From: Halorubrum trapanicum
GTDB taxonomy: Archaea; Halobacteriota; Halobacteria; Halobacteriales; Haloferacaceae
Assembly: GCF_017873555.1 (NCBI RefSeq)
Contig: NZ_JAGGKE010000014.1
Coordinates: 1 to 64,000, forward strand
DNA: 64,000 nt
Reading direction: 5' to 3'
This document shows positions 23,336 through 31,761 of this stretch, in pieces. Numbering within the stretch: position 1 is the stretch's first letter; each line of letters opens with the position of its first letter. Position numbers and translations under genes: made by a program. Under the pieces are notes generated by a model. It was given only the letters and a program-made list of their open reading frames with translations, did not search any database and was not told where the DNA came from.

Positions 23336-24648
23336 CAGCTGTCGCCGTCCGCGTCCGCTTCGTTACCGTCGGCGTTCGTGTCGTCCGCTTCGTCGCCGAA
23401 CACGCCGAGTTCCGCGAGGCGGTCGATCTCCGCCTCGGAGTAGCCGCGTTCGCGGAACACCTCGCGGTTGTGTTCGCCGAGCAGCGGCGGCGGGAGTTCG
23501 AAGCCGCTCTCGGCGTTGCGGAACTTGAGCGGGTGTTCGATCACCGGCACCTCGCCGAGCTCGGGGTGTTCGATCTCGGTGACGGTGCCGCGGGCCTCGA
23601 TCTGCGGGCTGTCGAGCGCCTCCTCGACGCTGTACACCGGACCGGCGGGGACGCCGGCGTCCTCGGCGATGACCTCGATCCACTCGTCGGTCGTCTTGTC
23701 CGCGAGGGTGGTTTCGATTTCGGTCTCCAGCTCGTCGAGGTGTTCCACGCGGTCGGCGTTCTGCTCGAACCGGTCGTCCTCGGGGAGATCCGGGCGGTCG
23801 AGCGCCTCGCAGAGCTCGCCCCAGAGCTTCTCGTTGAGGATACAGATGTTGATGAACCCGTCTTTCGTCTCGAACGTCTGGTACGGGGCGAGAACGGGGT
23901 CTTTCGTCCCCATGCGCTTCGTCTCCTCGCCCGCGAACACCATCCCGGCCTGCTTGGTGAGCCACGGCAGCGTGGCTTCGAGCATCCCGAGGTCGATGTA
24001 CTCGCCCTCGCCGGTCAGTTCGCGCCGGTACAGCGCGGTCGTCGCGCCGAAGGCGGCCCACATCGCCGTGATCAGGTCCGTCATCGGCAGGCCGACCTTC
24101 ACCGGCTGCCGGTCCGCTTCCCCCGTGACGCTCATGATCCCGCTCATTCCCTGAATGAGGAGGTCGTATCCGGACCGCTCACGCCACGGGCCGGTCTGTC
24201 CGAACGCCGAGATCGCGAGGTAGATCAGGTCCTCGTTGTGTTCGGTGAGCGTCTCGTAGTCGACGTCGAGCCGCTCCGCGGTGCCCGGGCGGAAGTTCTG
24301 GATGAAGATGTCCGCCTCCTCGACCAGCTCGTACAGCGCCTCCAGGGCGTCGTCGTTCTTCAAGTCGAGTTCGAGGCTCTTCTTCCCGTAGCTCAGCGTC
24401 CAGTAGTACGGGGACTCGCCCTTGATGAACGGGGGACCGGAGTGACGGACCGCGTCGCCGTAGCCGGGCTGTTCGATCTTGACGACCTCCGCGCCCTGAT
24501 TCGCCAGCATCGCCGAGCAGAAGCCGCCGGTGACGAACGTCGAGAGGTCGAGGACGGTGATGCCCTCCAGGATCTTCCCGCCGCCTGCGGGGTCGCCGGT
24601 TTCCCCGTTGCTGAAGCCGTCGGTACCGGTACCGTCGGTGTCGGTCAC
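23335..24648 (-). CDS. Class III CoA-transferase (CaiB/BaiF family)
   Basis: A 437-residue enzyme that moves CoA between carboxylic acids. The family hallmarks are ILEGITVLDLSTFVTGGFCSAMLANQGAEVVKIEQPGYGD (about 28-67), NFRPGTAERLDVDYETL (about 117-133), GQTGPWRERSGYDLLIQGMSGIMSVTG (about 149-175), and LGEHNREVFRERGYSEAEIDRL near the end. The catalytic Asp is expected in the YIDLGMLEATLPWL segment. It starts at a GTG preceded by GGGGTGA. It leads an operon with the thiolase and DUF35 genes and has a palindromic operator about 55-70 nt upstream. Confidence 0.92.
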   Translation of the reverse strand: MTDTDGTGTDGFSNGETGDPAGGGKILEGITVLDLSTFVTGGFCSAMLANQGAEVVKIEQPGYGDAVRHSGPPFIKGESPYYWTLSYGKKSLELDLKNDDALEALYELVEEADIFIQNFRPGTAERLDVDYETLTEHNEDLIYLAISAFGQTGPWRERSGYDLLIQGMSGIMSVTGEADRQPVKVGLPMTDLITAMWAAFGATTALYRRELTGEGEYIDLGMLEATLPWLTKQAGMVFAGEETKRMGTKDPVLAPYQTFETKDGFINICILNEKLWGELCEALDRPDLPEDDRFEQNADRVEHLDELETEIETTLADKTTDEWIEVIAEDAGVPAGPVYSVEEALDSPQIEARGTVTEIEHPELGEVPVIEHPLKFRNAESGFELPPPLLGEHNREVFRERGYSEAEIDRLAELGVFGDEADDTNADGNEADADGDS

Positions 24649-24701
24649 CGAATCACCCCGCCTGACGTGGGTATTCGTCTCATGCGTGTACGCACAGTTT
24701 G

Positions 24702-24717
24702 TTTACCGGATGGTAAA
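24702..24717. promoter_or_regulatory. Predicted TetR operator upstream of the CoA-transferase operon
   Basis: TTTACC-GGAT-GGTAAA, a perfect 6-bp-arm palindrome, lies 54 bp before the GTG start of the CoA-transferase gene. Arms and spacing match the site at 19429 and the core of the one at 15596. Position relative to the promoter is uncertain because no unmistakable TATA box is seen between it and the start. Confidence 0.75.
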
Positions 24718-24798
24718 ACTATCGGCGTCGACCGTGACATTCCTCGGTTCGGCGGGCTACCCGATTCGACTGGTTACTCGGCTCGGCAAGCTACTCGC

Positions 24799-24849
24799 TT
24801 CGGCGAGGTTTGGGGTTCGGCGAGGTTTGGGGTTCGGCGAGGCTTGGTG
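24799..24849. repeat. Three-copy 17-bp tandem repeat beside the origin
   Basis: TTCGGCGAGGTTTGGGG occurs three times head to tail (24799, 24816, 24833; the last with changes), ending about 55 bp before ORB1. The G-rich, T-containing strand bias is striking. It may be part of the origin or a simple slippage product. Confidence 0.9.
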
Positions 24850-24904
24850 GCAACCGTCGGTTCCGATGGACAGCGGTTGTGACGGGTCGGCGTCCGTCGA
24901 GGCT

Positions 24905-24935
24905 CCTCCCCCACCCCCTTGTTTCGACTGGAACC
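24905..24935 (-). promoter_or_regulatory. Origin recognition box ORB1
   Basis: On the minus strand it reads GGTTCCAGTCGAAACAAGGG followed by GGTGGGGGAGG. This is the haloarchaeal ORB pattern: TTCCA-nn-GAAAC dyad half, AAGGGGTG block, and terminal G-string. It faces away from the orc1 gene, inverted relative to ORB2. Confidence 0.88.
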
Positions 24936-25136
24936 CGGAGATACCGTGGGTGGTCGGCTGCTGTCTGAGGGAGGTCCGCGCAGTAGTTCTAAATATCGCT
25001 GTACACACAGACAAAAACAACAATTCCTCTACTAATATAATCCCGAGAGGATTATCAAGGGTACTATTCAAAGGACTTTGTATTAAAACCACCGGTACCA
25101 ATAACCCGCCCACAGCCCCCACCCCACCTATTCTCC

Positions 25137-25167
25137 GTTCCACCCGAAACAAAGGGGTGTGGGGGTC
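25137..25167 (+). promoter_or_regulatory. Origin recognition box ORB2
   Basis: The plus strand reads GTTCCACCCGAAACAAAGGG then GTGTGGGGGTC. It aligns base for base with ORB1 over the GAAACAA-GGGG-TG core and has the G-string, in the opposite orientation across the AT-rich element. Confidence 0.9.
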
Positions 25168-25667
25168 CATCGGATCGACACGATCCATCCGACGGGACAA
25201 CGGTACGGAAGCCGGACGACCTGACGGGAATAACCGACGGCAGGACGGATCGGGGACGCCGAACCGGAGAACGAGATGAATCCGAGGGCAACGACACACG
25301 ACCGCGGGAACGGCCCGATCGCGACTTCCGTGACGGGGGGAACACCACGTACCGCGAAAGTCGGCCGACTCGCGGCGTCGTTCCACCGGAAACTCTCCCG
25401 TCGTTCCTGTTCCTTCGTCGATCGACACGCGCCGTCGATCGGTCTGAATACCCCTCAATAGGTCCGGACACCTCCCTATCGACTGGAATCTGCCCGGAAG
25501 TAGGACGACGCTGGGCGGAAGAGGACCGTTTCAACTCCAGAGAGGAACACTTTTGTACCGTCTCTTCATCTGCTTCGAGTGTATCAACTGGACGTGGTCG
25601 GTCTCCGATTCGACCACTGGTCCGTATTTCCGACCGGAGACGGCGTGAGAACCGACTTACCTGGCTG

Positions 25668-25692
25668 TCTCCACCTGAAACGGAGGGGTTCA
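25668..25692 (+). promoter_or_regulatory. ORB3 overlapping the orc1 ribosome-binding site
   Basis: TCTCCACCTGAAACGGAGGG followed by GTTCA ends one base before the orc1 ATG. The GGAGGGG part of the ORB also sits at ribosome-binding distance. Binding of Orc1 here could repress its own transcription, an arrangement inferred from position. Confidence 0.75.
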
Positions 25693-25693
25693 C

Positions 25694-27649
25694 ATGGACG
25701 AAGGCGATCACACACCGCGGGCTGACGACGGCACCGAACCGGACGACGGCGACGGCCCAGATCATCGCAACGACTCCGGGACCAGCGACGCCGCGGTCGG
25801 AGACCGCGATTCCGACGGTCCGACTGAAACCGAACTTGACCGCGGTGACGACACTAACCTCGTCGCCGATTCCGACCTCGACGCCGATTCCGACCTCGAC
25901 GCCGACTCCGATCTCGACGCCGACTCCGATCTCGACGCCGACCCCAACTCCGACTCCGGTCTCGATACCGACCTCGACGTCGAGGTGGGGTCGGATCTCG
26001 ATTCCTCGAACATCGAACCCGTCGGATCCGACGCGCCGTCGTCCACCGGGGCGAACGACCGCTTCGACGCCGATTCCGATTCCGATTCCGATTCCGATTC
26101 CGATCCCTCGTCCGATTCCGATTCCGATTCCGATCCCTCGTCCGATGCCGCACCCGAAACGACGGGGATCGACAACGGTGGACGCGACCGGTCTTCTCCC
26201 GACGTCGACCTCGACGAGGTCGTTCTCGACGACGACGACGAGAATCAGGGGCTGTTCGACGACCTCCTCTCCGGCGAGCCGATCTTCGAGAACAAGGAGG
26301 TACTCCGACCCTCTTACACGCCGCACGAACTCCCGCACCGCAACGACCAGATCAACCGGATGGCGACGATCCTCGTCTCCGCGCTCCGCGGTGAGACCCC
26401 TTCGAACATCCTCATCTACGGGAAGACGGGGACCGGAAAGACCGCCTCGGCGAAATTCGTCTCACAGGAACTGGAGTCCACGTCCCAGAAGTACGACGTC
26501 CCCTGCGAGGTCGAGTACATCAACTGCGAGGTGACCGACACCCAGTACCGCGTCCTCGCCCAGCTCGCGAACACGTTCATCGAGGAGAACCAGAGAGTGA
26601 TCTCCGACCGTCTCGACCGCCTCGAAGGCCTCCGCGACGACGCGACGGACGCCGACGGAGACCCGGGCGGCGACGCGACCGCCGCCCTCACCGGCACCGA
26701 GTTCGACTCGGTCGAGAAACTCGACGACCGCATCGAGACGCTGGAAGAGGACGCCGACGAGATGGAGGAGGTCCCGATGACCGGCTGGCCCACCGACCGC
26801 GTCTACTCGACGTTCTTCGAGGCGGTCGACTACCACGAGCGCGTGGTCGTGATCATGCTCGACGAGATCGACAAGCTCGTCGAGAAGAGCGGCGACGACA
26901 CGCTGTATAACCTCTCGCGGATGAACTCCGAGCTCGACCGCTCGCGCATCTCGATCATGGGTATCTCGAACGACCTGAAGTTCACCGACTTCCTCGACCC
27001 CCGCGTGAAATCGAGCCTCGGCGAGGAGGAGATCGTCTTCCCGCCGTACGACGCCAACCAGCTCCGGGACATCCTCCAGCACCGCGCCGACACCGCGTTC
27101 AAGCCCGACGCCCTCACCGACGACGTGATCCCGCTTTGCGCGGCGTTCGCGGCGCAGGAGCACGGCGACGCCCGCCGCGCGCTCGACCTCCTCCGGACCG
27201 CCGGCGAACTCGCCGAGCGCTCGCAGGCCGAAATCGTCGCGGAGAAGCACGTTCGGCAGGCGCAGGACAAGATCGAACTCGACCGTGTCGTCGAGGTCGT
27301 CCGGACCCTCCCCACCCAGAGCAAGATCGTCTTGTTCGCCGTGATCCTCTTGGAGAAGAACGGCGTCCACAACATCAACACCGGCGAGGTGTTCAACATC
27401 TACAAGCGGCTCTGCGAGGAGATAGACGCCGACGTGTTGACCCAGCGGCGCGTCACCGACCTGATCAGCGAACTCGACATGCTCGGGATCGTCAACGCGG
27501 TCGTCGTCTCGAAGGGCCGCTACGGGCGGACGAAGGAGATGGGCCTCTCGGTCCCCGTCGAGGAGACCGAGGCGGTCCTCCTGTCGGACTCGCGGCTCGG
27601 CGACATCGAGAACGCGCAGCCGTTCGTTCAGGCGCGGTTCGATAACTGA
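25694..27649 (+). CDS. orc1: Orc1/Cdc6 replication initiator with long acidic N-terminus
   Basis: It binds ORBs at the adjacent origin and loads MCM. The first ~195 residues are low-complexity acidic sequence with (DSDLDA)n and (DS)n runs; the AAA+ core follows with Walker A YGKTGTGKTASAKF (about 240-253), Walker B VVIMLDEIDKL (about 384-394), sensor 1 IMGISND (about 420) and arginine-rich sensor 2 (QEHGDARRALDLLR, about 490). The C-terminal winged helix spans about 535-640. At 651 residues it is longer than usual because of the N-terminus and an acidic insert after Walker A. ORB3 at its start suggests autoregulation. Confidence 0.95.
   Translation: MDEGDHTPRADDGTEPDDGDGPDHRNDSGTSDAAVGDRDSDGPTETELDRGDDTNLVADSDLDADSDLDADSDLDADSDLDADPNSDSGLDTDLDVEVGSDLDSSNIEPVGSDAPSSTGANDRFDADSDSDSDSDSDPSSDSDSDSDPSSDAAPETTGIDNGGRDRSSPDVDLDEVVLDDDDENQGLFDDLLSGEPIFENKEVLRPSYTPHELPHRNDQINRMATILVSALRGETPSNILIYGKTGTGKTASAKFVSQELESTSQKYDVPCEVEYINCEVTDTQYRVLAQLANTFIEENQRVISDRLDRLEGLRDDATDADGDPGGDATAALTGTEFDSVEKLDDRIETLEEDADEMEEVPMTGWPTDRVYSTFFEAVDYHERVVVIMLDEIDKLVEKSGDDTLYNLSRMNSELDRSRISIMGISNDLKFTDFLDPRVKSSLGEEEIVFPPYDANQLRDILQHRADTAFKPDALTDDVIPLCAAFAAQEHGDARRALDLLRTAGELAERSQAEIVAEKHVRQAQDKIELDRVVEVVRTLPTQSKIVLFAVILLEKNGVHNINTGEVFNIYKRLCEEIDADVLTQRRVTDLISELDMLGIVNAVVVSKGRYGRTKEMGLSVPVEETEAVLLSDSRLGDIENAQPFVQARFDN
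25855..26145. repeat. Coding micro-repeats in the orc1 N-terminus
   Basis: Units of 18 bp such as GACTCCGATCTCGACGCC recur about five times (25862..25940), and two blocks of GATTCC hexamers ending in CCCTCGTCC follow (26070..26145). They encode DSDLDA and DSDSDPSS runs. All units are multiples of three, so length can vary without frameshift. Confidence 0.9.
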
Positions 27650-27652
27650 CCC

Positions 27653-27703
27653 CCCTCGCGAGCGTTACGTCGCTGATCTCCCTCGCGAGCGTTACGTCGC
27701 TGA
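27653..27703. repeat. 24-bp direct repeat after orc1
   Basis: Two perfect copies of CCCTCGCGAGCGTTACGTCG plus CTGA begin at 27653 and 27680, 27 bp apart, just after the orc1 stop. No ORB core is present. Too few copies for a CRISPR; function unknown. Confidence 0.9.
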
Positions 27704-27720
27704 CGACCCTTCGACGAGTG

Positions 27721-28803
27721 CTACGCCGGAGCGGACGAAACGAGTCCCGATTCCGCCGCCGGAAGGCCGCTTCCGACCGCCCCCGTTATCGCCTCGTTCA
27801 GCTCCACCTGCCCAGTCGCGATCAGGCGGATGTACCCGAGATACGGGACCCGGAGGCGGGCCACCCCGTCGACCCACTCGGCCCTGACCGGCGGCGAGAG
27901 ACCGCTGGCCTGGTCGTAGGCTCCGTTGTTGTCGCCGAGCGTGACGTACCCGTCGTGGGGCGCCGGACAGTTGGCGAGCGATTCGCAGTCGACGGCGTTG
28001 TGGTACTCCTCGTCGGCGCGGTCGTACCAGTTCTCTCCTTCGGTAACGTGGAACATGGCCCGGTGGATGATCGGCGACCCGGTCCGCCCCGGCGGCGTGT
28101 ATATCATGACGGAGCCGTAGGATCCGAACGTCCGGTAGTCGACCGTCTCCCCGGCCTCGTGAGTCACGACGCCGACGCCGTTTTCGGCCGCGTCCGGCGC
28201 GAGCCGTCCGGGTTCGGTGACGAACACCAGATCGCCGACCTGCATGTTCGGCTCCATGCTACCCGACTCGACGGCCACCATCGGCGGCCAGACGCCGCTG
28301 ACGCCGAACAGCAGCAGCCCGACCAGCAGGACGACGCCGACGCTCGAGAGCATCTCCCGGAGCCACATCAACGCGCCGTCGCGGTCGTGACGGAACCGGT
28401 ACAGCAGCGACTCGTCGGCACCGTTCTCCGACGCTTCGGAACCCCCAGATCGCCTCTCGGGAACGGTTTCTCCCCCGATGTCCGAGGAAGCGTCGTCGAC
28501 GTCGGAGGGTCTGTCGTCAGGTTCTACCTCCTCCGCGTCGGATCCGGACTCCGCCGCGAGGTCCGGTTCGTCTCGCTCCTCGGTCGGGTCATCCGGCTCG
28601 CCGACCGGCCCGGTCTCGGCCGCGGCGTCGACCTCGCGGTCACCGTCGGGAACCCTGTCGTCAGATCCGTCTGGCGCCTCGCTGTTCGATCCGTCTGGCG
28701 TCTCGCTGTTCGATTCCTCGCGACTCTTCTCGGACCCGCCTTCCGTCCGCTCGTCTCGACCGGCCGACTCGTCCGCGTCCGTCGGCCGATCCCCTTCGTC
28801 CAT
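27721..28803 (-). CDS. Signal peptidase I (S26 family, archaeal type)
   Basis: It cleaves signal peptides at the outer membrane face. The 360-residue protein begins with a ~130-residue acidic, disordered tail, then one transmembrane helix (SSVGVVLLVGLLLFGVSGVW, about 153-172), the catalytic Ser in VESGSMEPNMQVGDLV (Ser about 182), the archaeal His in SPIIHRAMFHV where bacteria have Lys, and the GDNNGAYDQ acid motif. The long cytoplasmic tail is unusual. A GCTTATGAAC TATA box about 30 nt upstream suggests a leaderless mRNA. It converges on orc1 and is divergent from the PolD gene. Confidence 0.92.
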   Translation of the reverse strand: MDEGDRPTDADESAGRDERTEGGSEKSREESNSETPDGSNSEAPDGSDDRVPDGDREVDAAAETGPVGEPDDPTEERDEPDLAAESGSDAEEVEPDDRPSDVDDASSDIGGETVPERRSGGSEASENGADESLLYRFRHDRDGALMWLREMLSSVGVVLLVGLLLFGVSGVWPPMVAVESGSMEPNMQVGDLVFVTEPGRLAPDAAENGVGVVTHEAGETVDYRTFGSYGSVMIYTPPGRTGSPIIHRAMFHVTEGENWYDRADEEYHNAVDCESLANCPAPHDGYVTLGDNNGAYDQASGLSPPVRAEWVDGVARLRVPYLGYIRLIATGQVELNEAITGAVGSGLPAAESGLVSSAPA

Positions 28804-28933
28804 TACGACGGCATTGGCGGGTTTCGTTCATAAGCTTCCGGGTGCGGAGGCCGACCTCGATTCCGGATCACGACCGGCGACCCAGTCCGACGCCTCCGGA
28901 ACGGTTTTGGCTGCGACCCCCGTTTCGAGTAGC

Positions 28934-30583
28934 GTGCCGCTGGAGTCGAACGCCCGCATCGCGAAAGCCCTCGCCGAGCGCGGCTACAACGCCGAGCGCG
29001 AGGCGATCACCCTGCTCGCGGGCGCGGCCGACCCGGCCGCCGCCGTCGCGGCCGCGGTCGACCACGCCCCGGACGAGGCCCTCCGGATCACCGCCGACCA
29101 CGTCCGCGAGGCCACCGTTGACACCGAGAGATCCGCGGCTTCACCCGCGGAAACCGGACAATCTCCAGTCGAAACGAAGGGGTCTACGGATCACGGAGTC
29201 GGAGGGACCGAGACGGCCTCCGCGGCCGCGACGGCGGACGGCGAAACTGCTGCGGCCGCCGAATCGCCCGATTCCACGGCTCCCGACGCCTCCGCGACTG
29301 CCGACCCCGAAACTACTGACTCTCTCGCCGCCAATCCCGAACGCTCTCGCGACTCCGAACCTCCCCGCAATCCCGACCTGCGCGACCTGGAAGTCGGCAA
29401 CGACATGACCGGGCACAGCACGGGAACCGGCGAGTACTCTGACTTCGTCACGACGTTCCGCGACCGCTACGAGCGGCTCTCGAAGATCCTCCGCGGCCGC
29501 GTCAACCACCGGCCCGCCGAGGCGATCGCGAACATGCCCGGCGGCAGCGACGCCGCGATGATCGGGCTGGTCAACGACGTGCGCTCCACCAAATCCGGCC
29601 ACTGGCTCGTCGAGCTGGAGGACACCACCGGAACGTTCCCCGCCCTCGTGATGAAGGACAAGGGCCTCGCCGACGTCGTCGACGAGATCCTGCTCGACGA
29701 GTGTCTCGCGGTCGAGGGGACCCTCGCCGACGACGCCGGCATCCTCTTCGCCGACTCGCTCCACTTCCCCGACGTGCCCCGAACCCACCGCCCCGGCGGG
29801 GCGGACCGCCATGTCCAGGCCGCGCTGATCTCCGACGTCCACGTCGGCAGCGACGAGTTCATGGCCGACGCGTGGCACTCCTTCACCGACTGGCTCCACA
29901 CGTCCGAGGCCAACCCGGTCGAGTACCTCCTGCTCGCGGGCGACATGGTCGAGGGCGTCGGCGTCTACCCCGACCAGGACGAGGAGCTGGAGATCGTCGA
30001 CATCTACGAGCAGTACGAGGCCTTCGCGGAACTCCTCAAGGAGGTGCCCGCGGACACGGAGATCGTGATGATCCCGGGCAACCACGACGCGGTCCGCCTC
30101 GCCGAGCCGCAGCCCGGGTTCAACGACGAGATCCGGTCGATTATGGACGTCCACGACGCGCAGATCGTCTCGAACCCCGCCACCGTCTCGGTCGAGGGCG
30201 TCGAGGTGCTGATGTACCACGGCGTCTCGCTCGACGAGGTGATCGCGGAGCTGCCCGAGGAGAAGGCGAGCTACGACGAGCCGCACAAGGCGATGTACCA
30301 GCTCCTCAAGAAGCGCCACGTCGCGCCGCAGTTCGGCGGCCACACCCGCGTCGCGCCGGAGGAGCGCGACTACCTCGTCATGGAGGACGTGCCCGACGTG
30401 TTCCACACCGGCCACGTCCACAAGCTCGGGTGGGGAAAGTACCACAACGTCCTCGCGGTCAACTCCGGCTGCTGGCAGGCCCAGACCGACTTCCAGAAGT
30501 CTGTCAACATCGACCCCGACGCCGGCTACGCGCCCATCCTCGACCTCGACACCCTCGACATGACGGTTCGGAAGTTCTCGTAG
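28934..30583 (+). CDS. polD1: DNA polymerase D small (exonuclease) subunit, DP1
   Basis: The proofreading subunit of the archaeal replicative polymerase D. The 549-residue protein has an N-terminal helical domain (LESNARIAKALAERGYNAEREAITLLA), a ~100-residue low-complexity linker, an OB fold (VNHRPAEAIANMPGGSDAAMIGLVNDVRSTKSGHWLVELEDTTG), and a calcineurin-like phosphoesterase domain: ISDVHVGS (about 299), LAGDMVEG, IPGNHDAVR (about 383), HGVS and FHTGHVHKLG (about 492). GTG at 28934 is chosen since the domain begins there and a CGGTTTTGG box lies about 30 nt upstream. An ORB-like sequence lies inside its linker (29160..29186). Confidence 0.93.
   Translation: MPLESNARIAKALAERGYNAEREAITLLAGAADPAAAVAAAVDHAPDEALRITADHVREATVDTERSAASPAETGQSPVETKGSTDHGVGGTETASAAATADGETAAAAESPDSTAPDASATADPETTDSLAANPERSRDSEPPRNPDLRDLEVGNDMTGHSTGTGEYSDFVTTFRDRYERLSKILRGRVNHRPAEAIANMPGGSDAAMIGLVNDVRSTKSGHWLVELEDTTGTFPALVMKDKGLADVVDEILLDECLAVEGTLADDAGILFADSLHFPDVPRTHRPGGADRHVQAALISDVHVGSDEFMADAWHSFTDWLHTSEANPVEYLLLAGDMVEGVGVYPDQDEELEIVDIYEQYEAFAELLKEVPADTEIVMIPGNHDAVRLAEPQPGFNDEIRSIMDVHDAQIVSNPATVSVEGVEVLMYHGVSLDEVIAELPEEKASYDEPHKAMYQLLKKRHVAPQFGGHTRVAPEERDYLVMEDVPDVFHTGHVHKLGWGKYHNVLAVNSGCWQAQTDFQKSVNIDPDAGYAPILDLDTLDMTVRKFS
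29160..29186 (+). promoter_or_regulatory. ORB-like site inside polD1
   Basis: AATCTCCAGTCGAAACGAAG then GGGTCTA matches the ORB core (TCCAGTCGAAAC plus AAGGGGT) but lacks the terminal G-string. It falls in the linker-coding part of the DNA polymerase D small-subunit gene, 3.5 kb from the origin. Confidence 0.6.
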
Positions 30584-30601
30584 ACCGATTTCTTGACCGC
30601 G

Positions 30602-31234
30602 TCAGCGGTCGATGTCGACCCGTCCGCTCGTGGCGTCGTTGAGCCGCTCGCGGAGCGCCTCGACCTCCGCGACCGGAACCCGGAGGTCGAACCGGACCCG
30701 CTCGCCGTAGTCGGCGTCGAACTCGACGCCCGTCGACTCGATCACGCCCCGGACCGTCCCCGAGTCGTCGTACTCGGTCTCGACGACGAGGGTGCGGTGC
30801 GGGCGCTCCTCGATCACGCCGGCCTCGTCGACTGCCTCTTTCACCGCGCGCGAGTAGGCGCGCGCCAGCCCGCCGACCCCGAGGTTCGTCCCGCCGTAGT
30901 ACCTGGTCACGACCGCGACGACGTTCCGGACCTCGCGCTGCTGGAGGACGTTCAGCGCGGGCTTGCCCGCCGAGCCGGTCGGCTCGCCGTCGTCCGACGA
31001 GTACTCCCTGAGCATCGGCTCCGACCCCGGTGCGCGCTCCGACGGCTCGCCCGCGGGGACCCGGTACGCGGGCACGTTGTGGGTCGCGTCGGCGTACTCG
31101 CCCCGAACCGCCTCGACGAACGCCTCCGCCGCCTCGACCGTGTCGACGGGCGCGACGTGCCCGAAGAACTCCGACCCCTGGACCTCGAACCGCGCGGTCG
31201 CGCGCTCGGCGACCGTCCGGTACGCGTCGGTCAC
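30602..31234 (-). CDS. YigZ/IMPACT-family protein
   Basis: The 210-residue protein has the UPF0029/IMPACT fold: ERATARFEVQGSEFFGHVAPVDTVEAAEAFVEAVRGEYADATHNVPAYRV (N-terminal), DDGEPTGSAGKPALNVLQQREVRNVVAVVTRYYGGTNLGVGGLARAYSRAV (the hallmark, about 90-140), and a C-terminal ferredoxin-like domain. Family members relate to translation regulation, but the archaeal role is unknown. The GTG start overlaps the stop of the upstream membrane-protein gene by 4 nt (GTGA). Confidence 0.9.
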   Translation of the reverse strand: MTDAYRTVAERATARFEVQGSEFFGHVAPVDTVEAAEAFVEAVRGEYADATHNVPAYRVPAGEPSERAPGSEPMLREYSSDDGEPTGSAGKPALNVLQQREVRNVVAVVTRYYGGTNLGVGGLARAYSRAVKEAVDEAGVIEERPHRTLVVETEYDDSGTVRGVIESTGVEFDADYGERVRFDLRVPVAEVEALRERLNDATSGRVDIDR

Positions 31235-31728
31235 GGCGCCTCCTCCCCTCGTTTCTCCTTCTCTTCCGCTCTCTTCTCCGCCACCTCTGCGTCGTCCTCC
31301 CGCTGGCGCTCGACGACGACGCTCGTCGGCGGCGCCAGCCGGTACAGCGCGAGGTAGGCGCCGACGCCGACGACCTCGACGACCGCCGCGGCGACCGCCA
31401 GCGGCTCCGCGGCGAGCGCCGCGGCCGCGCCCGTCCCGTGCCACGCGAGGAACCCGCCGAGGAACGTCCCGAGCGTGCCCGCGCCGAGCGCGTACAGCCG
31501 GCGGTACTCACCCGCGCGTAGCGTCGCGACGGCGACCGCAACCGCGAGCGCGCTCCCCGCGATGAAGAAGTAGGGGCGCGCGTCCGGCGGGGACCCGAGC
31601 CGCGGCCACGCCCACAGCAGGTGGACCGCCGCGGCGACGACCGCGGTCTGGACCGCGATCCCGCGGAGGATCCGCTTTCTCGGCGTGTTCCGTCCCTCTG
31701 ACGCCTCTCTCGCGGACTCACCCGTCAT
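31231..31728 (-). CDS. Four-helix membrane protein, unknown function
   Basis: A 165-residue protein with helices at IAVQTAVVAAAVHLLWAW, YFFIAGSALAVAVAVATL, LYALGAGTLGTFLGGFLAW and LAVAAAVVEVVGVGAYLALY, then a charged C-terminal tail rich in Glu and Lys (QREDDAEVAEKRAEEKEKRGEE). The N-terminal RNTPRKRILRG run is basic and should face the cytoplasm. It is translationally coupled to the YigZ gene. No family can be named. Confidence 0.75.
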   Translation of the reverse strand: MTGESAREASEGRNTPRKRILRGIAVQTAVVAAAVHLLWAWPRLGSPPDARPYFFIAGSALAVAVAVATLRAGEYRRLYALGAGTLGTFLGGFLAWHGTGAAAALAAEPLAVAAAVVEVVGVGAYLALYRLAPPTSVVVERQREDDAEVAEKRAEEKEKRGEEAP

Positions 31729-31761
31729 TCCCGTGACCCCTCGTTCCCGCGCCGCGACATC

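Larger units (their letters stand above)
24895..25692. other. Chromosomal replication origin (oriC) linked to orc1
   Basis: The intergenic region upstream of orc1 has the archaeal origin layout: two inverted origin recognition boxes (24905..24935, minus strand; 25137..25167, plus strand) flanking an AT-rich unwinding segment (about 24990..25105, e.g. TCTACTAATATAATCC and GACTTTGTATTAAAACC). A third box lies at the orc1 start, and weaker half-sites appear at 25380 (TTCCACCGGAAAC) and 25527 (GTTTCAACTCC). The AT content is unique in the window. This is very probably an active origin; activity is inferred. Confidence 0.9.

Noticed and set aside
25380-25546. Additional full ORBs upstream of orc1
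   Set aside because: The TTCCACCGGAAAC and GTTTCAACTCC segments have only the dyad half and lack the GGGGT block, so they are noted as half-sites only.
27653-27703. Possible CRISPR
   Set aside because: Only two copies, a 3-bp spacer, no cas genes and no leader.
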